Below, one piece after another: positions 12,295 to 24,790 of a stretch of DNA of 64,000 nt. The translations under genes were made by a program, and so were the position numbers. The DNA is from Sipunculus nudus (taxonomy: Eukaryota; Annelida; Sipuncula; Golfingiida; Sipunculidae): the NCBI GenBank assembly GCA_026874595.1, contig CM049321.1, positions 19,562,979-19,626,978 of the forward strand, written 5' to 3'. Under the pieces are notes generated by a model. That model did not search any database. It saw only the letters and a program-made list of their open reading frames with translations, and was not told the DNA's origin. Numbering within the stretch: position 1 is the first letter of the stretch; each line of letters opens with the position of its first letter.

Positions 12295-13140
12295 GTGATC
12301 TTGGATTGTATTATCTACTGCCCAATAGTATATTATCACCTTCTTGTCAATGGTTTGCAGATACGTGGCATTACTGTGTCACTACTTCCAGAGAACCCCT
12401 TTACTGCGAGGTATGAGGGCAAAGAACAAGTAAGTGTTACAAAACTTATTGTAAGTGACATTCCATTGTCATACAGTAATGCGGACATAATGAAAGCCCT
12501 TGAAAAACTAGGTTGTAAGACCCGATCGGAGCTACTGTATGAACGCAATTTGGACACCAACGGAAAGCTCACGCGCTGGAAAACGGGCCGACGTTTTGTG
12601 TATATTGAAACTCCCAGCACGCCAATTGCCAGAACGGTGTCAATTGGTTTGTTCAAAGTAAGTTTATACCATAAAGAACAAAAAGAGGCCGAAAAAAGGA
12701 AGAATGCAGTCTGTGGATACTGCTTTGAAAGCGGCCACTACAAAAGCGAATGCAAAAACAAAATAAAATGCCGAGTTTGCCGTGAGGAGGGGCACCGAGC
12801 CGGCGACCCGGCCTGCATACTACAAGCACTTGATACCCATGAACTGACCCAAAACAGTACTGCTACGCCTGTGTCTCTACACACAGAAATGACACAGGAG
12901 ACAGAGCTGAACAGCCAACAGACGAGGAAACCTGAGCTGGTCGCCCCTCGCGGTAGGCCTAACAAAGCCCTAGGACGAGACGCAAGCGACTACTCGCGGG
13001 GATCGTCAAATGACATGGTGAAATATGAGACCACCACAACAAACAACAAGCGGCGAGCATCACAATCTCCGCCCGCCGCCGCACAAGGACAGAAAAGGTA
13101 CAATAATAACAGCGGCCAGAGCGACGATGGTGACACTTAA
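12295..13140 (+). CDS. LINE ORF1 protein, RRM-like fold plus CCHC zinc knuckles
   Basis: The frame is open for 281 codons. The first ~18 residues look unlike the family, so the true start may be upstream in a damaged region; protein-like sequence starts near 'LQIRGITVSLLPENPF'. Residues ~45-125 (VSVTKLIVSDIPLSYSNADI onward) look like an RNA-recognition-type domain. A perfect C-x2-C-x4-H-x4-C knuckle begins at residue 140 (CGYCFESGHYKSEC). A second knuckle begins at 159 (CRVCREEGHRAGDPAC), with six rather than four residues before the last Cys. The tail is Gln/Asn/Ser-rich and basic. In this family the product binds the element's RNA. The open frame is notable beside a broken ORF2. Confidence 0.75.
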   Translation: MILDCIIYCPIVYYHLLVNGLQIRGITVSLLPENPFTARYEGKEQVSVTKLIVSDIPLSYSNADIMKALEKLGCKTRSELLYERNLDTNGKLTRWKTGRRFVYIETPSTPIARTVSIGLFKVSLYHKEQKEAEKRKNAVCGYCFESGHYKSECKNKIKCRVCREEGHRAGDPACILQALDTHELTQNSTATPVSLHTEMTQETELNSQQTRKPELVAPRGRPNKALGRDASDYSRGSSNDMVKYETTTTNNKRRASQSPPAAAQGQKRYNNNSGQSDDGDT

Positions 13141-13228
13141 CATACGTGTTGACAGTTACCGCTGACTTCTTGGAATCAGATGAGGAACTGGACTTGGACT
13201 ATGAGTAATTAAACTATGATTTTATGAA

Positions 13229-13965
13229 ATGGCGCCCCTGAAAGTACTTACGCTAAACTGCAACGGTTTGCGAGATAGAATGAAAAGACAATGAATATTT
13301 AGAAAACTGAAAATGGAGAAAATTTTTGCATGTAGAAGGTACGAATAACAGCAAAGGAATTGCTATATATCTACCCAAAGCACTCTTAGTCGAACTTTCA
13401 GATATGAAAACGGTAACTGAACAGGAACGTTTACTAGGGATAAGTTTTACTTACAAAAAAATACTTGCTGTCTTTTAATATCTATGCCCCATGCAATGCC
13501 ACAGCGAAAATTGAATTTTTAGACAGGGTTAAATCCGTTATCTACAATACAACCACAAAAGGGGAATATGATCATGTGATTGTGGTAGGGGACTTCAACA
13601 CTGTGTTAAGTAACGATCTAGATATTATTTCTGGTAATCCCCATGCTAAACGAGAAGTAGCTTCTTTCAATAAATTCATAACTGATATTTCCTTAAAGTT
13701 CTTGGAGCAAAACTCATAAACACACTAAGGAATTTTCATGGTCTAGAAACAACCCTTTCGTAGCTCGCAGATAAGATTATGTTCTAATGGATGATGAGCT
13801 TACAAATTGTACAAATCCGTGGAAATTATTAGATACCCCTTTTCGGATCATAAAGCAGTCCTTGTTGAAATAGAATTTGACGGTGCACCTCTAGGCCCGT
13901 TGTATTGGAAATTCAATAAGTCATTCCTATACACAAAGAGTATGTCAACATGATTAACTAATTAT
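13229..13965 (+). pseudogene. LINE ORF2 endonuclease region, broken
   Basis: ATG 13229 opens with 'MAPLKVLTLNCNGLRDRMKR', the usual start of an L1-type endonuclease (LN-x-N-G-L-R, then KR). A stop follows. The next stretch jumps to 'EGTNNSKGIAIYLPKALL', so the part that should hold the first Glu and the first His of the active site is missing. Frame 13465-13719 keeps the 'VVGDFN' motif. A further frame around 13735-13880 keeps the R-x-D-Y-[IV]-L and SDHKAV segments that end this domain. Catalysis is not expected. Confidence 0.75.
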
Positions 13966-13968
13966 TAG

Positions 13969-15407
13969 ATGAATTCCGGGACGGATCTAAAGGTTTTCGG
14001 GATAATCCACAATTGTCATGGGATCTGTGTAAAAACAGAACTTAAATCAATATCGGTAAAGCTGGGTACACACAAAGCCAAGGAAAAAGACAAAAGAAAA
14101 TCAAACCTTGTTAATAAATTACACGATAATGAGCGTCTTTTGGCAAAGAATCCAAGCGATCCCGACCTAATTCGACAGCAAAAAAATGTTCGTAAAGAAC
14201 TGGACTTAATGGCTTCCTATGAAGCCCGCAGTGCTCAAATCCGCTCCAAAGCTGCGTGGAGAGAGAAAGATGAGAAAAATACCAAATATTTTCTCAGATT
14301 AGAAAAATCTCGTGCTTCAAGAAAACTTATTCGAAGTCTAAAGACCACAGATGGCCGTATTATATCCGAGCAGACTGACTTAATAGAGGAACAAAGCAAT
14401 TATTTTAGTACTATATATAAGAAAAGGGAGGCTAGCAATCTTACTAAAACATTTGAAAATTTTGTTATGGATATAAATACGCCTAAATTGGATATCACTG
14501 ATCGTGAGCAATGTGAGGGCAAAATAACCACAGATGAACTAAGCAGAAGTCTTCATAAAATGAAAAATAACAGTAGTCCGGGACTAGCCGGTCTGACTAC
14601 AGAATTTTATACATTCTTCTGGAGCAAAATAAAACACATTTTACATAAGGTTTGTGATTATGCATTTGTAAAAGGTGAACTATCAGCGACTCAGAAACGC
14701 GGTATTATTACTCTCATACATAAAGGTAAGGACCTACCGGAGGGTGAGCTTAATAACTGGCGCCCTGTAACACTAACAAATACCGATTACAAAATATTAG
14801 CGAAATCACTTGCTCTCAGGCTTAAAAGCATTTTAACAAAAATAACAAACTCAGACCTGGTGGGTTTTATGAAGGGCCGAAGTATTGCATCAGCCATAAG
14901 ACTGATTGACGATATTAACTTATACTTAAAGGATGATGATAAACCCGGGGCTCTTGTTGCGGTAGATTTTAGAAAAGCATTTGATCCTATTTCCAAACAA
15001 TTCATGATCAAATCATTTCAGCACTTTGTTTTCGGAACGGACTTATAATTTTAAATGAGGATGCTAACAATTGTATACAACATAATGGCTGGATCTCAAA
15101 AAGTTTCACATTAGAAAGAGGAGTAGGACAAGGATGTCCCCTCTCTCCACTAACCTTTATAGTTGCAGTGGAATTGTTAGCTTGTAAAATACGGCAAAAG
15201 GAAACCATTAAAGGAAGCGACCCCCCACAAAGGCTATATGCGAGAGACAATATCAAAATCTTACAATACGTCGACGACACCACCCTTTTCCTGCAAGACA
15301 AGAAGGACATCACAGAGTCCTTAATTGTACTCAATGTGTTTGAAAGAATTGCAGGATTACAAATAAATTTATCCAAAACTGATGCTTTATGGCTGGGTAG
15401 AAATTAA
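13969..15407 (+). pseudogene. LINE ORF2 reverse transcriptase, frameshifted
   Basis: The first frame (13969-15048, 359 codons) has the basic linker, 'NNSSPGLAGLTTEFYTFFW', then 'LIHKGKDLPEGELNNWRPVT', 'GFMKGRSIASAIRLIDD' and 'VAVDFRKAFD' with the first catalytic Asp. The frame is then lost near 15048. The next one carries 'GVGQGCPLSPLTF' and, at 15267-15278, YVDD with the other two catalytic Asp residues, followed by 'GLQINLSKTD'. All the main reverse transcriptase motifs are present but on two frames, so no whole enzyme can be made. Confidence 0.85.
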
Positions 15408-16850
15408 CAATGTCAAGACACAGTTGCCAGTCTGAAGTGGCTACGTCACCCAGACAACGAAATTAAAATATTTGGAGTCAGATTTAGTAACTGCAAACCA
15501 GCATCTAACATCCAATCAAATTGAACAAGCAAAATGGAGAAAGCAATAACGGAGATTAAAAAAATGGGAGAGACGCAATCTCTCTATCATGGGCAAAATA
15601 GTCATTGTTAAAACATTTGTTATATCGCAGTTTATATATTCAATGCAGTCATTATCAATGCCTGAAGACGTCGCCACTGAACTTTACCGCATTATTTTCC
15701 GGTTCATATGAAAAAAAAAGTTACAACAATAAAAGAGCTTTCAAGAAAGTGAAAAGAAACACAATGACTCTTGATTATGGTTATGGAGGTCTAAAAGTCA
15801 TTGATGTGAAAGTTATGCAGCAAGCGCTATTAATTAAATGGGTCAAATTGTTTACTGATCAATCTGAGGAAACCTGGAAAAATATTCCAGGGTACTACTT
15901 CAATAAATTGGGTAGAAATAGAAGCGTTTTACAGGCAAACATCTTACCGAAAAATATTAAAAATTTACATGTATTTAAAAACGAATTTTACCGTAACGTA
16001 TTAAAAACGTGGCTTTTAATGTAAAAACGAGGGCCTGCTGACCCAACATTAACGGTGCTATGGAACAATACCTCTTTTTCATATAGAGACAACATTCTTT
16101 TCTTTAACGACTGGGTACAGGGAGAGCTTATCTACTTCTCTGATTTAGTACACAATGGTGTTTCATGAGTTTTGAAGACGTGGTCAGAAAACTAGGCTAT
16201 AGTCCAGCAAGAATGCTGGAGTATAATGTAGTCAAGACGGCAGTTAAAAATTGTATACACAAGATTGGTTCCCCAGTTTTCGAACAACAAGATATTTACT
16301 TCCGAGGCGTGCCAATTACAGCGCTTAATGTGAAATCTATTCGTAATTTAATCAAACAGGATAGCATTGTGACTCCCTACTCTGAAAAGTTCTGGCTAAA
16401 TAAATATCCAAGTAGACGCCTAACATCAGCTGACTGGTATACAGCAAAGAAATGTTGTAAAGAGGTCAGGTTACAACTACTCCACTGGAAAATACTTCAT
16501 AATATGTTTCCCACCAATGTGTTGCTACATAAAATGGGCATAAAGGACTCTATTAAATGTAGTTTTGTGATGGAACAGACTACATTGAACACTTTTTCAA
16601 TTCATGTGGAAAACTGAAACATTTTTGGTTGGAAGTAGAAAGCAAAATTTCGGTAATAGCTGGCAAAAGTGTCAAATTATCGGAAGCTGACGTAATACTT
16701 GGATACAAATGTGAAGATAATAGTTGGACCACATCAAAAGTCAATCACATTATTCTCATAGCAAAGATGTGTATCAGTAAATTTAAATATGGAAATACAG
16801 GCAACCAGAAATTTGTCTTCGAAGTAGAAATGGAAAATAGAATTTAAACT
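15408..16850 (+). pseudogene. LINE ORF2 C-terminal region with Cys-His motif, frameshifted
   Basis: Three frames in series (15605-16024, 16165-16617, 16629-16847) continue ORF2. The middle frame has 'LLHWKILHNMFPTNVLLHKM' and then 'DSIKCSF'. One base is missing near 16564, and the C-x2-C-x7-H-x4-C motif is recovered only in the next frame. The last frame ends at 16847, about 100 bases before the polyadenylation signal. Confidence 0.75.
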
Positions 16851-16945
16851 GTTATTGTACATTGTACCATATGTAGTATCCTACGGTCCTAGGTTCTAGC
16901 TGTCGGAACCAGATCGGATCCAATTTGTAAAAGGCAGCTTTGAGC

Positions 16946-16951
16946 AATAAA
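16946..16951 (+). promoter_or_regulatory. Polyadenylation signal of the LINE
   Basis: AATAAA lies about 100 bases after the last ORF2 frame and about 15 bases before a short A-run, the expected 3' end of the element. Confidence 0.6.
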
Positions 16952-16966
16952 CTGTTGGGGGAAAAA

Positions 16967-18270
16967 ACTTAAGTATTATGTTAGAGTTCCAGTGATGAAG
17001 CGAACTGTCAGATGTGATATCGTTTTGAAAATGTCAGTTGCCGTCAAGTGACATGACATTCCGAACGTGAACAAAACAGCACGTGTTTTTATGGGCTTTG
17101 CCAAGTCGTCGTTCCCAGTATTGTTGCATCTTAAGAAAGGAAATGTTTCTTTTTATGAATTTCGTCCAATTGGCCAATATGGTGTTGTTTGTGTGAAGAC
17201 TAGATGCATTAAATATGATAAAATTAAGGGCCCACTTGAAAATTCGAAACTGGTTTCGTTTCGTGAAAACCAGTTCTTTATAGTTTCGCCATGTATTTGT
17301 AAGTGGACAGAGCGGAGAATCGACTTGTGTTTCGTTTTATTTACTTCATTCATTAATTTACAAAGGCTGCTAAATTCACGCCACCCTCTATTACTGAAAG
17401 GACATTTTACTCAATGGAAAGTCATAATTTTTTCTTTTTATTAAAAAGAGGGCAAAGGTTTTAACTTATTGTAGTTTTCTGATGCAACATTATTCGTTAT
17501 CATTTTATGCCCAGATTGCTTCACAGCAACATGATTATATTTTATCATGATATGGTTACATTTTTTTTAAATGTCAGGTAATAAATTTTGGTCGAGGCGT
17601 CAAGCAGAACAAAGAGACTCAGTTTCCATGTTCTGTGTATTCACCTCTCTCTGGATTTGGCGGATATACTTCGACTCTGATGAGAAATAGTTGCAGGATA
17701 TAAATTGTCAACATGGTGCACAGCCTTCCCCCACCCACCCCTCTATGATGTCTCAGATTTGTACTTGTTCTTTATTTTCTAGAAATAGGTTTAATCATTC
17801 ACATCATACACTATTATTAAACTTACAACAGTGAATTACAAACCAAATAACAGTGTAATACAAGTACAATTCCATTTTTTACATGCGAGTACCATATAAA
17901 TCTGTCAAGGTTCACTTAGTTTTAGAATGTTCATGACTTTTAGATATTACGAAAACTCAGATTTCCAGTATACAATTTTGTATCCTGTAGGTACATTATT
18001 ACAAATATAAAAATTTATATTTATAAAAAATGTCTGCTTCCCAGTTCACGTATTTACGTTAATGTGTTTACCACTAAACATTCAATTATTTCAATCATTA
18101 TTATTTTCAAAAATTAAAAAGATTTTTGTCTCACAGAACTTCAAAGATCGAATGGTGAAATCAATACAAACACTGACGTTTCCTATTATGTTTACATTTC
18201 ATACTATATTAACATAAAATTGAAACAAATATCACATATTTTATACACACTCATGAAGCCGAAAGGGTCA
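16967..18270. other. Unannotated, with one 125-residue open frame and a hairpin
   Basis: The plus frame 17067-17444 has no motif I know and no splice sites or neighbours that would support it. It contains a perfect 9-bp inverted repeat (aactggttt at 17248-17256, aaaccagtt at 17267-17275). The rest is AT-rich with nothing supportable. Confidence 0.4.
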
Positions 18271-18379
18271 CCGTCTGGCTGTAGATAGCAAAATGATAGT
18301 CGTTCAATAATATGCATCACTTCTTGTTTAGTATAGTTTGAAGAATTGGTTGATATTTTATGTCATGTATAGTTCTTTT

Positions 18380-18640
18380 GTGCCTTTTTCCGCCACTTTG
18401 CGTTCACGATATTCATATCTTGTCAGTTTAGTCCCATACTGATCCAATGAAAGAAGTGCCAGATTATTCCTATTACTGATAATCCAAAGTTCTGAGCTAA
18501 AGACTTAATTTGCAAGTAAAAGTTTTTGTAAAATGTAACATTCACAGAATAAATGATAAATAGATTCATTTTCATAGAAACAATAAGAACATCTGTTTGT
18601 GTCTGAAATCCTCCATGGTGCACGGTCTTAAGAAATAGAT
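18380..18640 (-). pseudogene. LINE ORF2 C-terminal fragment
   Basis: On the minus strand, in a frame offset from 18423-18623, the sequence reads 'ISDTNRCSYCFYENESIYHY' and then FCECYILQ. This is the same C-x2-C...E-x-I-x-H-x-F-x-x-C motif seen at 8.6 kb and 16.56 kb. A stop follows soon after. It is a different, more decayed family member. Confidence 0.55.
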
Positions 18641-19200
18641 AAAAGCATGAAGGCCTGAGTTATTATTTGCAACTCCTGCTTTGTATCCAACTTATCAGAA
18701 GCAAAAAGTTTGGTTTAAGTTCTTAAAAATGCTAAAATTTAATTTTGTTAATCATCATATCTTCAATAAAAGTCTTCTTATTTTCTTCACCGTGTGAGGG
18801 GAGAACCCCTACCACACACCATCCACCGCGGGCGCTCGATTTTAAGCAAGCTGGACTCTGCAAGCTAGACTCTGAGGCGTCGCCCCCTGACGTTTTGTTC
18901 TGGATACATCAGCTGAACGCGTTATCAAAATAACAGCAGAATATGAGTGATGCTACTTCAATAATTCAATCATTTAATTTATTGCCTTACAGGACCACAT
19001 CATACGTTTAGGAGAAAATTATTAAATGGACACATAAAATATAGAGTGCCCTGAGACTTGCTTGGCAATACAATTAAATACGAGCATGTGTTTCTTGATT
19101 GATTTCCAACATTACATTGAGTGTAAATGTAATAGCACTTGCATTTTGTGCTGACTTCTTTAAAGTGTAGTCTGTTTTACTGTGCCCTAATTTAAGAAAT
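18641..19200. other. Unannotated, including a GC-rich patch
   Basis: Positions 18790-18900 are clearly more GC-rich than the surroundings and are probably an interspersed repeat fragment. No gene is supported. Confidence 0.4.
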
Positions 19201-19885
19201 ATTAATGTACAACTTTGAATGGCACACAAAAAGAAACAGGAAGCACTCCACTCTCAGAGCGCACACTTTGGTCATTAGATGTATCCACATCCAGACGGGA
19301 GATTAAATTAATCAACTGATATTCTCACATTCAACATTAATTTGTTCAAAATTCATTAGCTGATGTCGCCTATAAATATGCATCATATCGAGTGTTTTTA
19401 AAGATTTAAAAGTTCTAATATTAAGTGTAGTTCTTGTAAGCCTGTTTCTCATTGGCCTTGGTGAAATTACAAAGAGTCGGTCTTGTCACTCTTCAACTTA
19501 AATCTATGTCTACTCACTCAGTTTTGCAGTGATGCTACTCAAGTTTTCAGCTCACTGATGGCTTCATCAATGTCTGTAGGTGTGCATGTAATAAAACTGC
19601 GTGTATAGTCTATGCCCATTTTACGAAACAGTCATTCTAATACTGTTGTGTAGATGGTGAAAAGGGTGGGCCCAAATACTAATCCTTCAGGAACACCTTA
19701 ATTGAGCAACATTGTTTCAAATTTCTTTCCCTTGATATGGACACCTTGAGAACGATGCATTTCTTAGTCGGATTTAAACCATTCTAACACACTGCTTCCA
19801 ATACCGACATTTTGTAATGCTGTTAGACGAAACTGGTTGTCCACTCTGTCCAATGCAGCTGAAAGTTCCGGTACTACAAAGAGGC
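19200..19885 (-). pseudogene. CR1/Jockey-like LINE reverse transcriptase remnant
   Basis: Read on the minus strand from 19880 leftwards, the frame gives 'ELSAALDRVDNQFRLTALQN', 'VGIGSSVLEWFKSD', 'GVPEGLVFGPTLFTIYTTVL' and then 'TPTDIDEAISELKT'. These correspond to the LSAAFDTVDH, GVPQGSVLGPLLF and post-YADD segments of CR1/Jockey-type reverse transcriptases. Stops interrupt it at several points. The YADD catalytic box is missing: the sequence passes from MGIDY almost directly to the segment that should follow it. The part below 19500 is weaker. Confidence 0.75.
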
Positions 19886-22171
19886 ACAATTTTGCATTCA
19901 CCAGCTTCACGGACAATCTAGACGCGGACAACAGATGTCTCGGTGCTATATCATTTCCTGTTATAAGGTTTGAAAAGGCTCTTAAAGACCGTTACTATTC
20001 GTATATTCCCTATTATGTTGATGTACCACTTTCTCAAGACCTTTTAAAATATAATAAAAGATTCTTGGATGTTTCTTGATCAAATTCAAATCTAGTGCAG
20101 AGATGCCTGAGGATAAATGTAAAATTATGTTAAATTATGTTCTGTGAAATTGAATATTTTTTTCCTATTTTATGTAATGATTATAACGTATGTAATAAGA
20201 AAAAAATCATCAGTTATCAGCGAACTTTTTCACAACAACTGGTTTATTTGAGGAAGCCGTTAGTGAACACTGAATGCTACAAGAGCTCATGATCCTACAG
20301 AGCGTTCGAGTGGCAGAGACGTTTATCCCCGAGTTACTGAAAGGCCTGTAGGCAAACATGCATTTAATATGTCAGTTATAAACACACTTAACATTGACGA
20401 AGCGAGGGTTTCCCTAATATATCCGAATTTCGTATGCTTGTACCTGATGCATTAATCACAAAACTCGAGCTATTATCACTGAAAAAAAACATTCTGAACT
20501 TTATCAAAGTAGAAGGTAGAATTGCTGATTTGAGAATCATCCTCGAGCACGCTGTCCCACTTCCTGACACATATAACGTGAAGTCGAATTTGTCCTCATG
20601 GACGCCTCCATTAGGTGGGCACCACTTCATACTGGTCAGTTTTGGACAGGCCCGTGTTTATAAACAGGCCCATGCGTTTAATAGAAGTATGTCTTTTCAA
20701 TGTACACGTTGCTCTTGGTATGTGTCATGTTGAACGTAATTTATGTTTTCCATCCCATGATATCAGTGTTAACCGACAGTTGTTTTATATGTTTTAAGCT
20801 CAAAAGTCTTTCTGCTCATTATACACAAATATGTGTCATGCCAGAAAAATGAAAATGTGTCATTAGGCATTTGTTATCCCTAGTATATCCTTTCCCCGAA
20901 CGACAGAAGTACAAACATTTTTCGCATCGGTTTAATGTCATTATCAAGGCGGTATCATGGACAATAGAGCCATTTCTTTCTGCTAAAGTTTTGTTTAGAC
21001 CCTAGGTAGAAAACTTTGGCTCGCGTTTCCACCATATCACCTTGAAGTCCCCGTTTATCCAAAATAGTATGTGCTTTCCGTGGAACGAATTGAACGTGTA
21101 ATACCTCTTACCTTGTAAATCTTCCACAAGTACGTAGCTTGTCATATAAAAAGAAAAAGTGAGATTCTCTGTTAATAAAATATGATCTTATCAGCATTAT
21201 TCAACGAAAATGTGCGTTGTGAACAAATATCAAGCTGACATTATATCCCACAATTTACAATTAAGTTTATTTGGCCGTTTGTTTAGTCTCCTATTTAACG
21301 CTGGTGTTTATTAAAAATACTTTACCAGACTTGGTAGTCATAGCAAAAACGATTACGACTAAAATACCCGCTGGTCACATTTTCCAGAGTCAATAGAAAA
21401 CATCGCCGATAAACGGATTGTGTTTACGAAATATCCTTAAATGCGATAGGGATATGGGGCAGGCACAATCTCCTAAAACGAGCATCATTATAAGAATCAC
21501 TTTAAGGGAATCAAAGTGAGAGATTTTGCAACTGCCCACAAGAATATGTATGCGCGGCTCTCTCAAAACCACGTTCCCCAGTGTTTCACGTGGATATTCT
21601 GTTTATTTTACACCGCTTGTAGGATGTAATATTATGTCTATTAGAACACGGGTGGTTCTTCAATTCATGGTTTACCACGTACAACTGCTATCATTAGTAA
21701 CGTCGGAATACTGGAGTTGGTACGTTTTACGGCACTGCGTAGTTTGCTTTCATAAATCATTCTCCCGACTTCTTTAACTGATTCAGCTTGACACAGCGTA
21801 TTCAAACGTTTCCGACCTTGATGTGCTGGTTGTCATCAAGAGATAATACTACTTATAACTTTTAGGGTTGTCTTGGAAGCTACACTGTCACCCGCCCTTT
21901 TAACAAAAATGGCGTTTATTAAGGCCTAACATAAGCCTGGGTAAAGTTCACTAGGAGTTTAGATTGGAAGAGTTACTATTGCACTACAACACAAAGTTTG
22001 TAAATAAAGTGATAAAATTGTTGCTGAATCTGGTGTTTCATGTGTATTGATAATTAATATGACTCATCTGGTTCGCACACTAATATTAAGAAGACAAAAC
22101 TACACCGCTGGTCGCAGAAGGCATTTATTGAAATAGTGTTCTATTAGTTTAATGTACACCTGCAGCTTTGG
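19886..22171. other. Unannotated, with an orphan 99-residue frame at 20434-20733
   Basis: The plus frame 20434-20733 begins 'MLVPDALITKLELLSLKKN' and has a helical first half. I do not recognise it. It overlaps a minus frame of similar length, and codon use is not informative. No intron or promoter signal supports it. The remainder is AT-rich with no repeat or gene I can identify. Confidence 0.35.
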
Positions 22172-22198
22172 TTTTTTTTTGGGGGGGGGGGGGGAATC

Positions 22199-22269
<71 letters not shown>
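22172..22269. repeat. Poly-T/poly-G junction and (TA)n microsatellite
   Basis: Nine T are followed by 14 G (22172-22194), and a (TA)n run covers about 22202-22269. Frames through it (strings of Ile-Tyr on both strands) are artefacts of the repeat. Confidence 0.95.
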
Positions 22270-22274
<5 letters not shown>

Positions 22275-24184
22275 ACGATATTGAATAACAAAGAGGTAAC
22301 GCCTAAAAATGCAAACACACAAAATAAAGGGAAATATATGCAGATACCTCATGTAACACATATTGTTTACTTTGTAATTTCTTCAAAATATTCGTTTACA
22401 ACATTTGCATTAAAAAACATGCCTCACAAATATAACGGAATTATTCTGTCACTTTATACATAGGAAAAGTAATGTATTTCATCATTTCCCGAATTTCAGG
22501 ATACACAGCCGTCCAGTGCATACACATTTCACCAATATTTATAGAGATAGAAGACTATAAAACAGTAATCCCGTGTTTTATTTACAATATTTATTTCTTT
22601 TTTTTTTCTAGATCTCCATGCTTTTTTAATATTATATCTGAGACATTATCTGAATCCATTTCTGTTCAGAAGAAGTCCTTTTTTACTATTAATTAAAAAT
22701 ATAGATTCTTTGTGACCTTACATTGACAAGATAAGGGAAATGGTTCCTTACAATAATCATTAAACATATCTATCAATTTCTGAAAATTTTCATTTATTTA
22801 GCTTAACATTGTCAGGTAAATAATTATCTAAAATTTGAATAGTTCTTGTGATACATAGCTGAAACGTTCTTTTTTCTATATAGATACATCCAAGAATTAA
22901 TCACATTCAAAATTTCCGATACATTTCTTATAAACTAATTTTAAAACATAACTGTGTAATATCCCTTAACACATACCCGGGAAAAACAGTTATATTGTAG
23001 TTAATATTGTTGACAATATGTTAATAATCAAGTATGTTACAAAACTTCCTTGGCCTACAGCTGATGACTAACTGCAGTTAAAGTGACCGTTTGTAAAGAT
23101 TTTACAGAACGTGTTAATAAATATACAAATATAAATACATCAATACCAGTCTTGTGAAGGCATCACCCCCGTTTACTTTTAATGATTAGTTTTAACTTAC
23201 TCCAATAATTTTCTTGTTAAAAAAAGCCTGTATATCCATAAAACTTTCCGAGCCTTATTTCTTACGTTTTAAGACCTGGTCTATATAGACCATCTTTACT
23301 GTAAGGGCTCATTCTGTCACTTAATGTTAATGATATTGTGATTTTCTGGCTGTGAATAAGGAACACTTTCAAGTACTACCGTTTTTTTTCATGTTAGGCT
23401 AGCTAAAAGTGATGCCCCATAACATACACATTTTCAAGTGATGTTAATATGCTGTGCCTGCTGTGTATCGGGGTAAACAAGATTAAACCGTGCACCTGAC
23501 GCATTATCCCCAGTTTTGGAAATGTTGCCTGCTGTCAAGTTAAAAACGTGTAAAACTGAGTTGATTTATCTTGAGCTGTTATGTGACGTGATTGATCATG
23601 ATCAGAAAGAGAGTTTTGAGTTGTTATACTGCTTACAATAAAGCTTGTTCTTTAGGCTTTATTGATTGCTTATACCTTATTTGCATGAAATGCCGCTAAG
23701 TGCTCTGCAAACATAAAGATAATCATAAACATGAATGTACGTTTTAAAGTGTCTTAGTAAAAATAGGCAGAAGCTGATTTTATATGCCGCACGAATGGCA
23801 GCTACAGAGGTGTAGACACTTCTTCTTGAGATTACTGGGCCCTGATGTTTTTCAAGCATAACTAGGAGAAGGGTCGTCCCTGCAGAACCTGATCTAGCAG
23901 ATGGACCTCCACAGGAAGGGACTGTATGTTAAGTATGTTACAACACGTCTCAGCCTATTTGTCTGTATGTCTGTTTGTCTCTTTTTCACTATATAAACAA
24001 ATGAAATATATCTATGGTATATTTGTATATCATGCGATGAAGACACTTTCAACAAAGCAACACCACCATATAAAGAAGCTTTCAGAATAGGTGGATACAA
24101 ATACTAACTGAATTCACAGACAAAACAGAGAGAAAAGCCAGTCAGAAGAAAATATGACAATGAAATATCAAAAGTTTCAACCCA
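22270..24184. other. Unannotated AT-rich sequence
   Basis: I find only short frames on both strands with no recognisable motif, and no structured repeat. Confidence 0.5.
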
Positions 24185-24790
24185 CCATACAGTAGACATG
24201 TCGCCTCCAACACGGGTCAATTGTTTTTAAAATAAACTTGACGAAGAATTTCCCTTAAACCATATACTACACAAGCTGTTTAACCACAACACAATCAAAA
24301 TAAGCCACAGCTGCATGTTCAACCTAAAACAGAACATCGATTGGCACAACAAAACCATCATCTCCGAGAACATCAAATTGCTAAAACCGCTAAAGAATGA
24401 AACTAGAAATCCCGCAGACTGCCGTATAACTAGCAAATGCCGAACAGAGTCAGTAGTATACCAAGCGACAGTAACAACTTAAGACAGCAAATGAAACCAG
24501 ACTCAACACAAAACACCTTCAAAACTTGATTGAATATCCACAAAACCTCATTAGAAAAGCAGCTAGTAGTCAAAGCACAGGACTCGGCAAATTAATCTGG
24601 AAATTAAAAGAAAGCAACGTGCGCCATAATATCACTTGAAGAAAACTGAAAAGAGCCAAACTCCGCCTCAGGTCCTATGGAACTTATAGCGTTGGACTGA
24701 GGCGTAAACTTAAGTATCATGTTATTACCGAATGCCACATCCAGCTGTACATATCCTGACATGCACAAGCACGCACCAAAGTACAATGTA
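24185..24790 (+). pseudogene. Penelope-like element fragment, pre-GIY-YIG to GIY-YIG region
   Basis: Read on the plus strand across several frames, the order is a 'KLDEEFPLNHILHKLFNHN' segment, 'IKISHSCMFNL', then 'HNKTIISENIKLL', 'CRTESVVYQATV', and later a 'KLIWKLKESN' segment. This matches Penelope-like proteins: the end of the reverse transcriptase (K-x-FP...K-[IL]-FN-x-N...SYSC-x-N), a Cys-containing linker (C...VVYxAxV), and the LSKYIWxLK region of the GIY-YIG endonuclease. Stops break the frame. The same family appears on the opposite strand at 49.4 and 50.3-50.9 kb. Confidence 0.6.

Larger units (their letters stand above)
12295..16966 (+). mobile_element. L1/Tx1-like non-LTR retrotransposon, nearly full length, inactive
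   Basis: In order this holds an ORF1 with two CCHC knuckles, an ORF2 with an apurinic-type endonuclease, a reverse transcriptase, a C-terminal Cys-His motif, and a 3' tail with AATAAA at 16946 and a short A-run near 16962. The reverse transcriptase segments (a KAFD motif, then GQGCPLSP, then YVDD) and the ORF1 layout fit the L1/Tx1 group of invertebrates. ORF2 is broken by several frameshifts, stops and an endonuclease deletion, so it cannot move by itself. The 5' boundary is not defined by sequence I can see. Confidence 0.85.

Noticed and set aside
22152-22463. Frames rich in alternating Ile-Tyr on both strands
   Set aside because: Direct translation of a (TA)n microsatellite; the same holds for the frames at 25706-25924, 37974-38246 and 60497-60715 outside the real exon.
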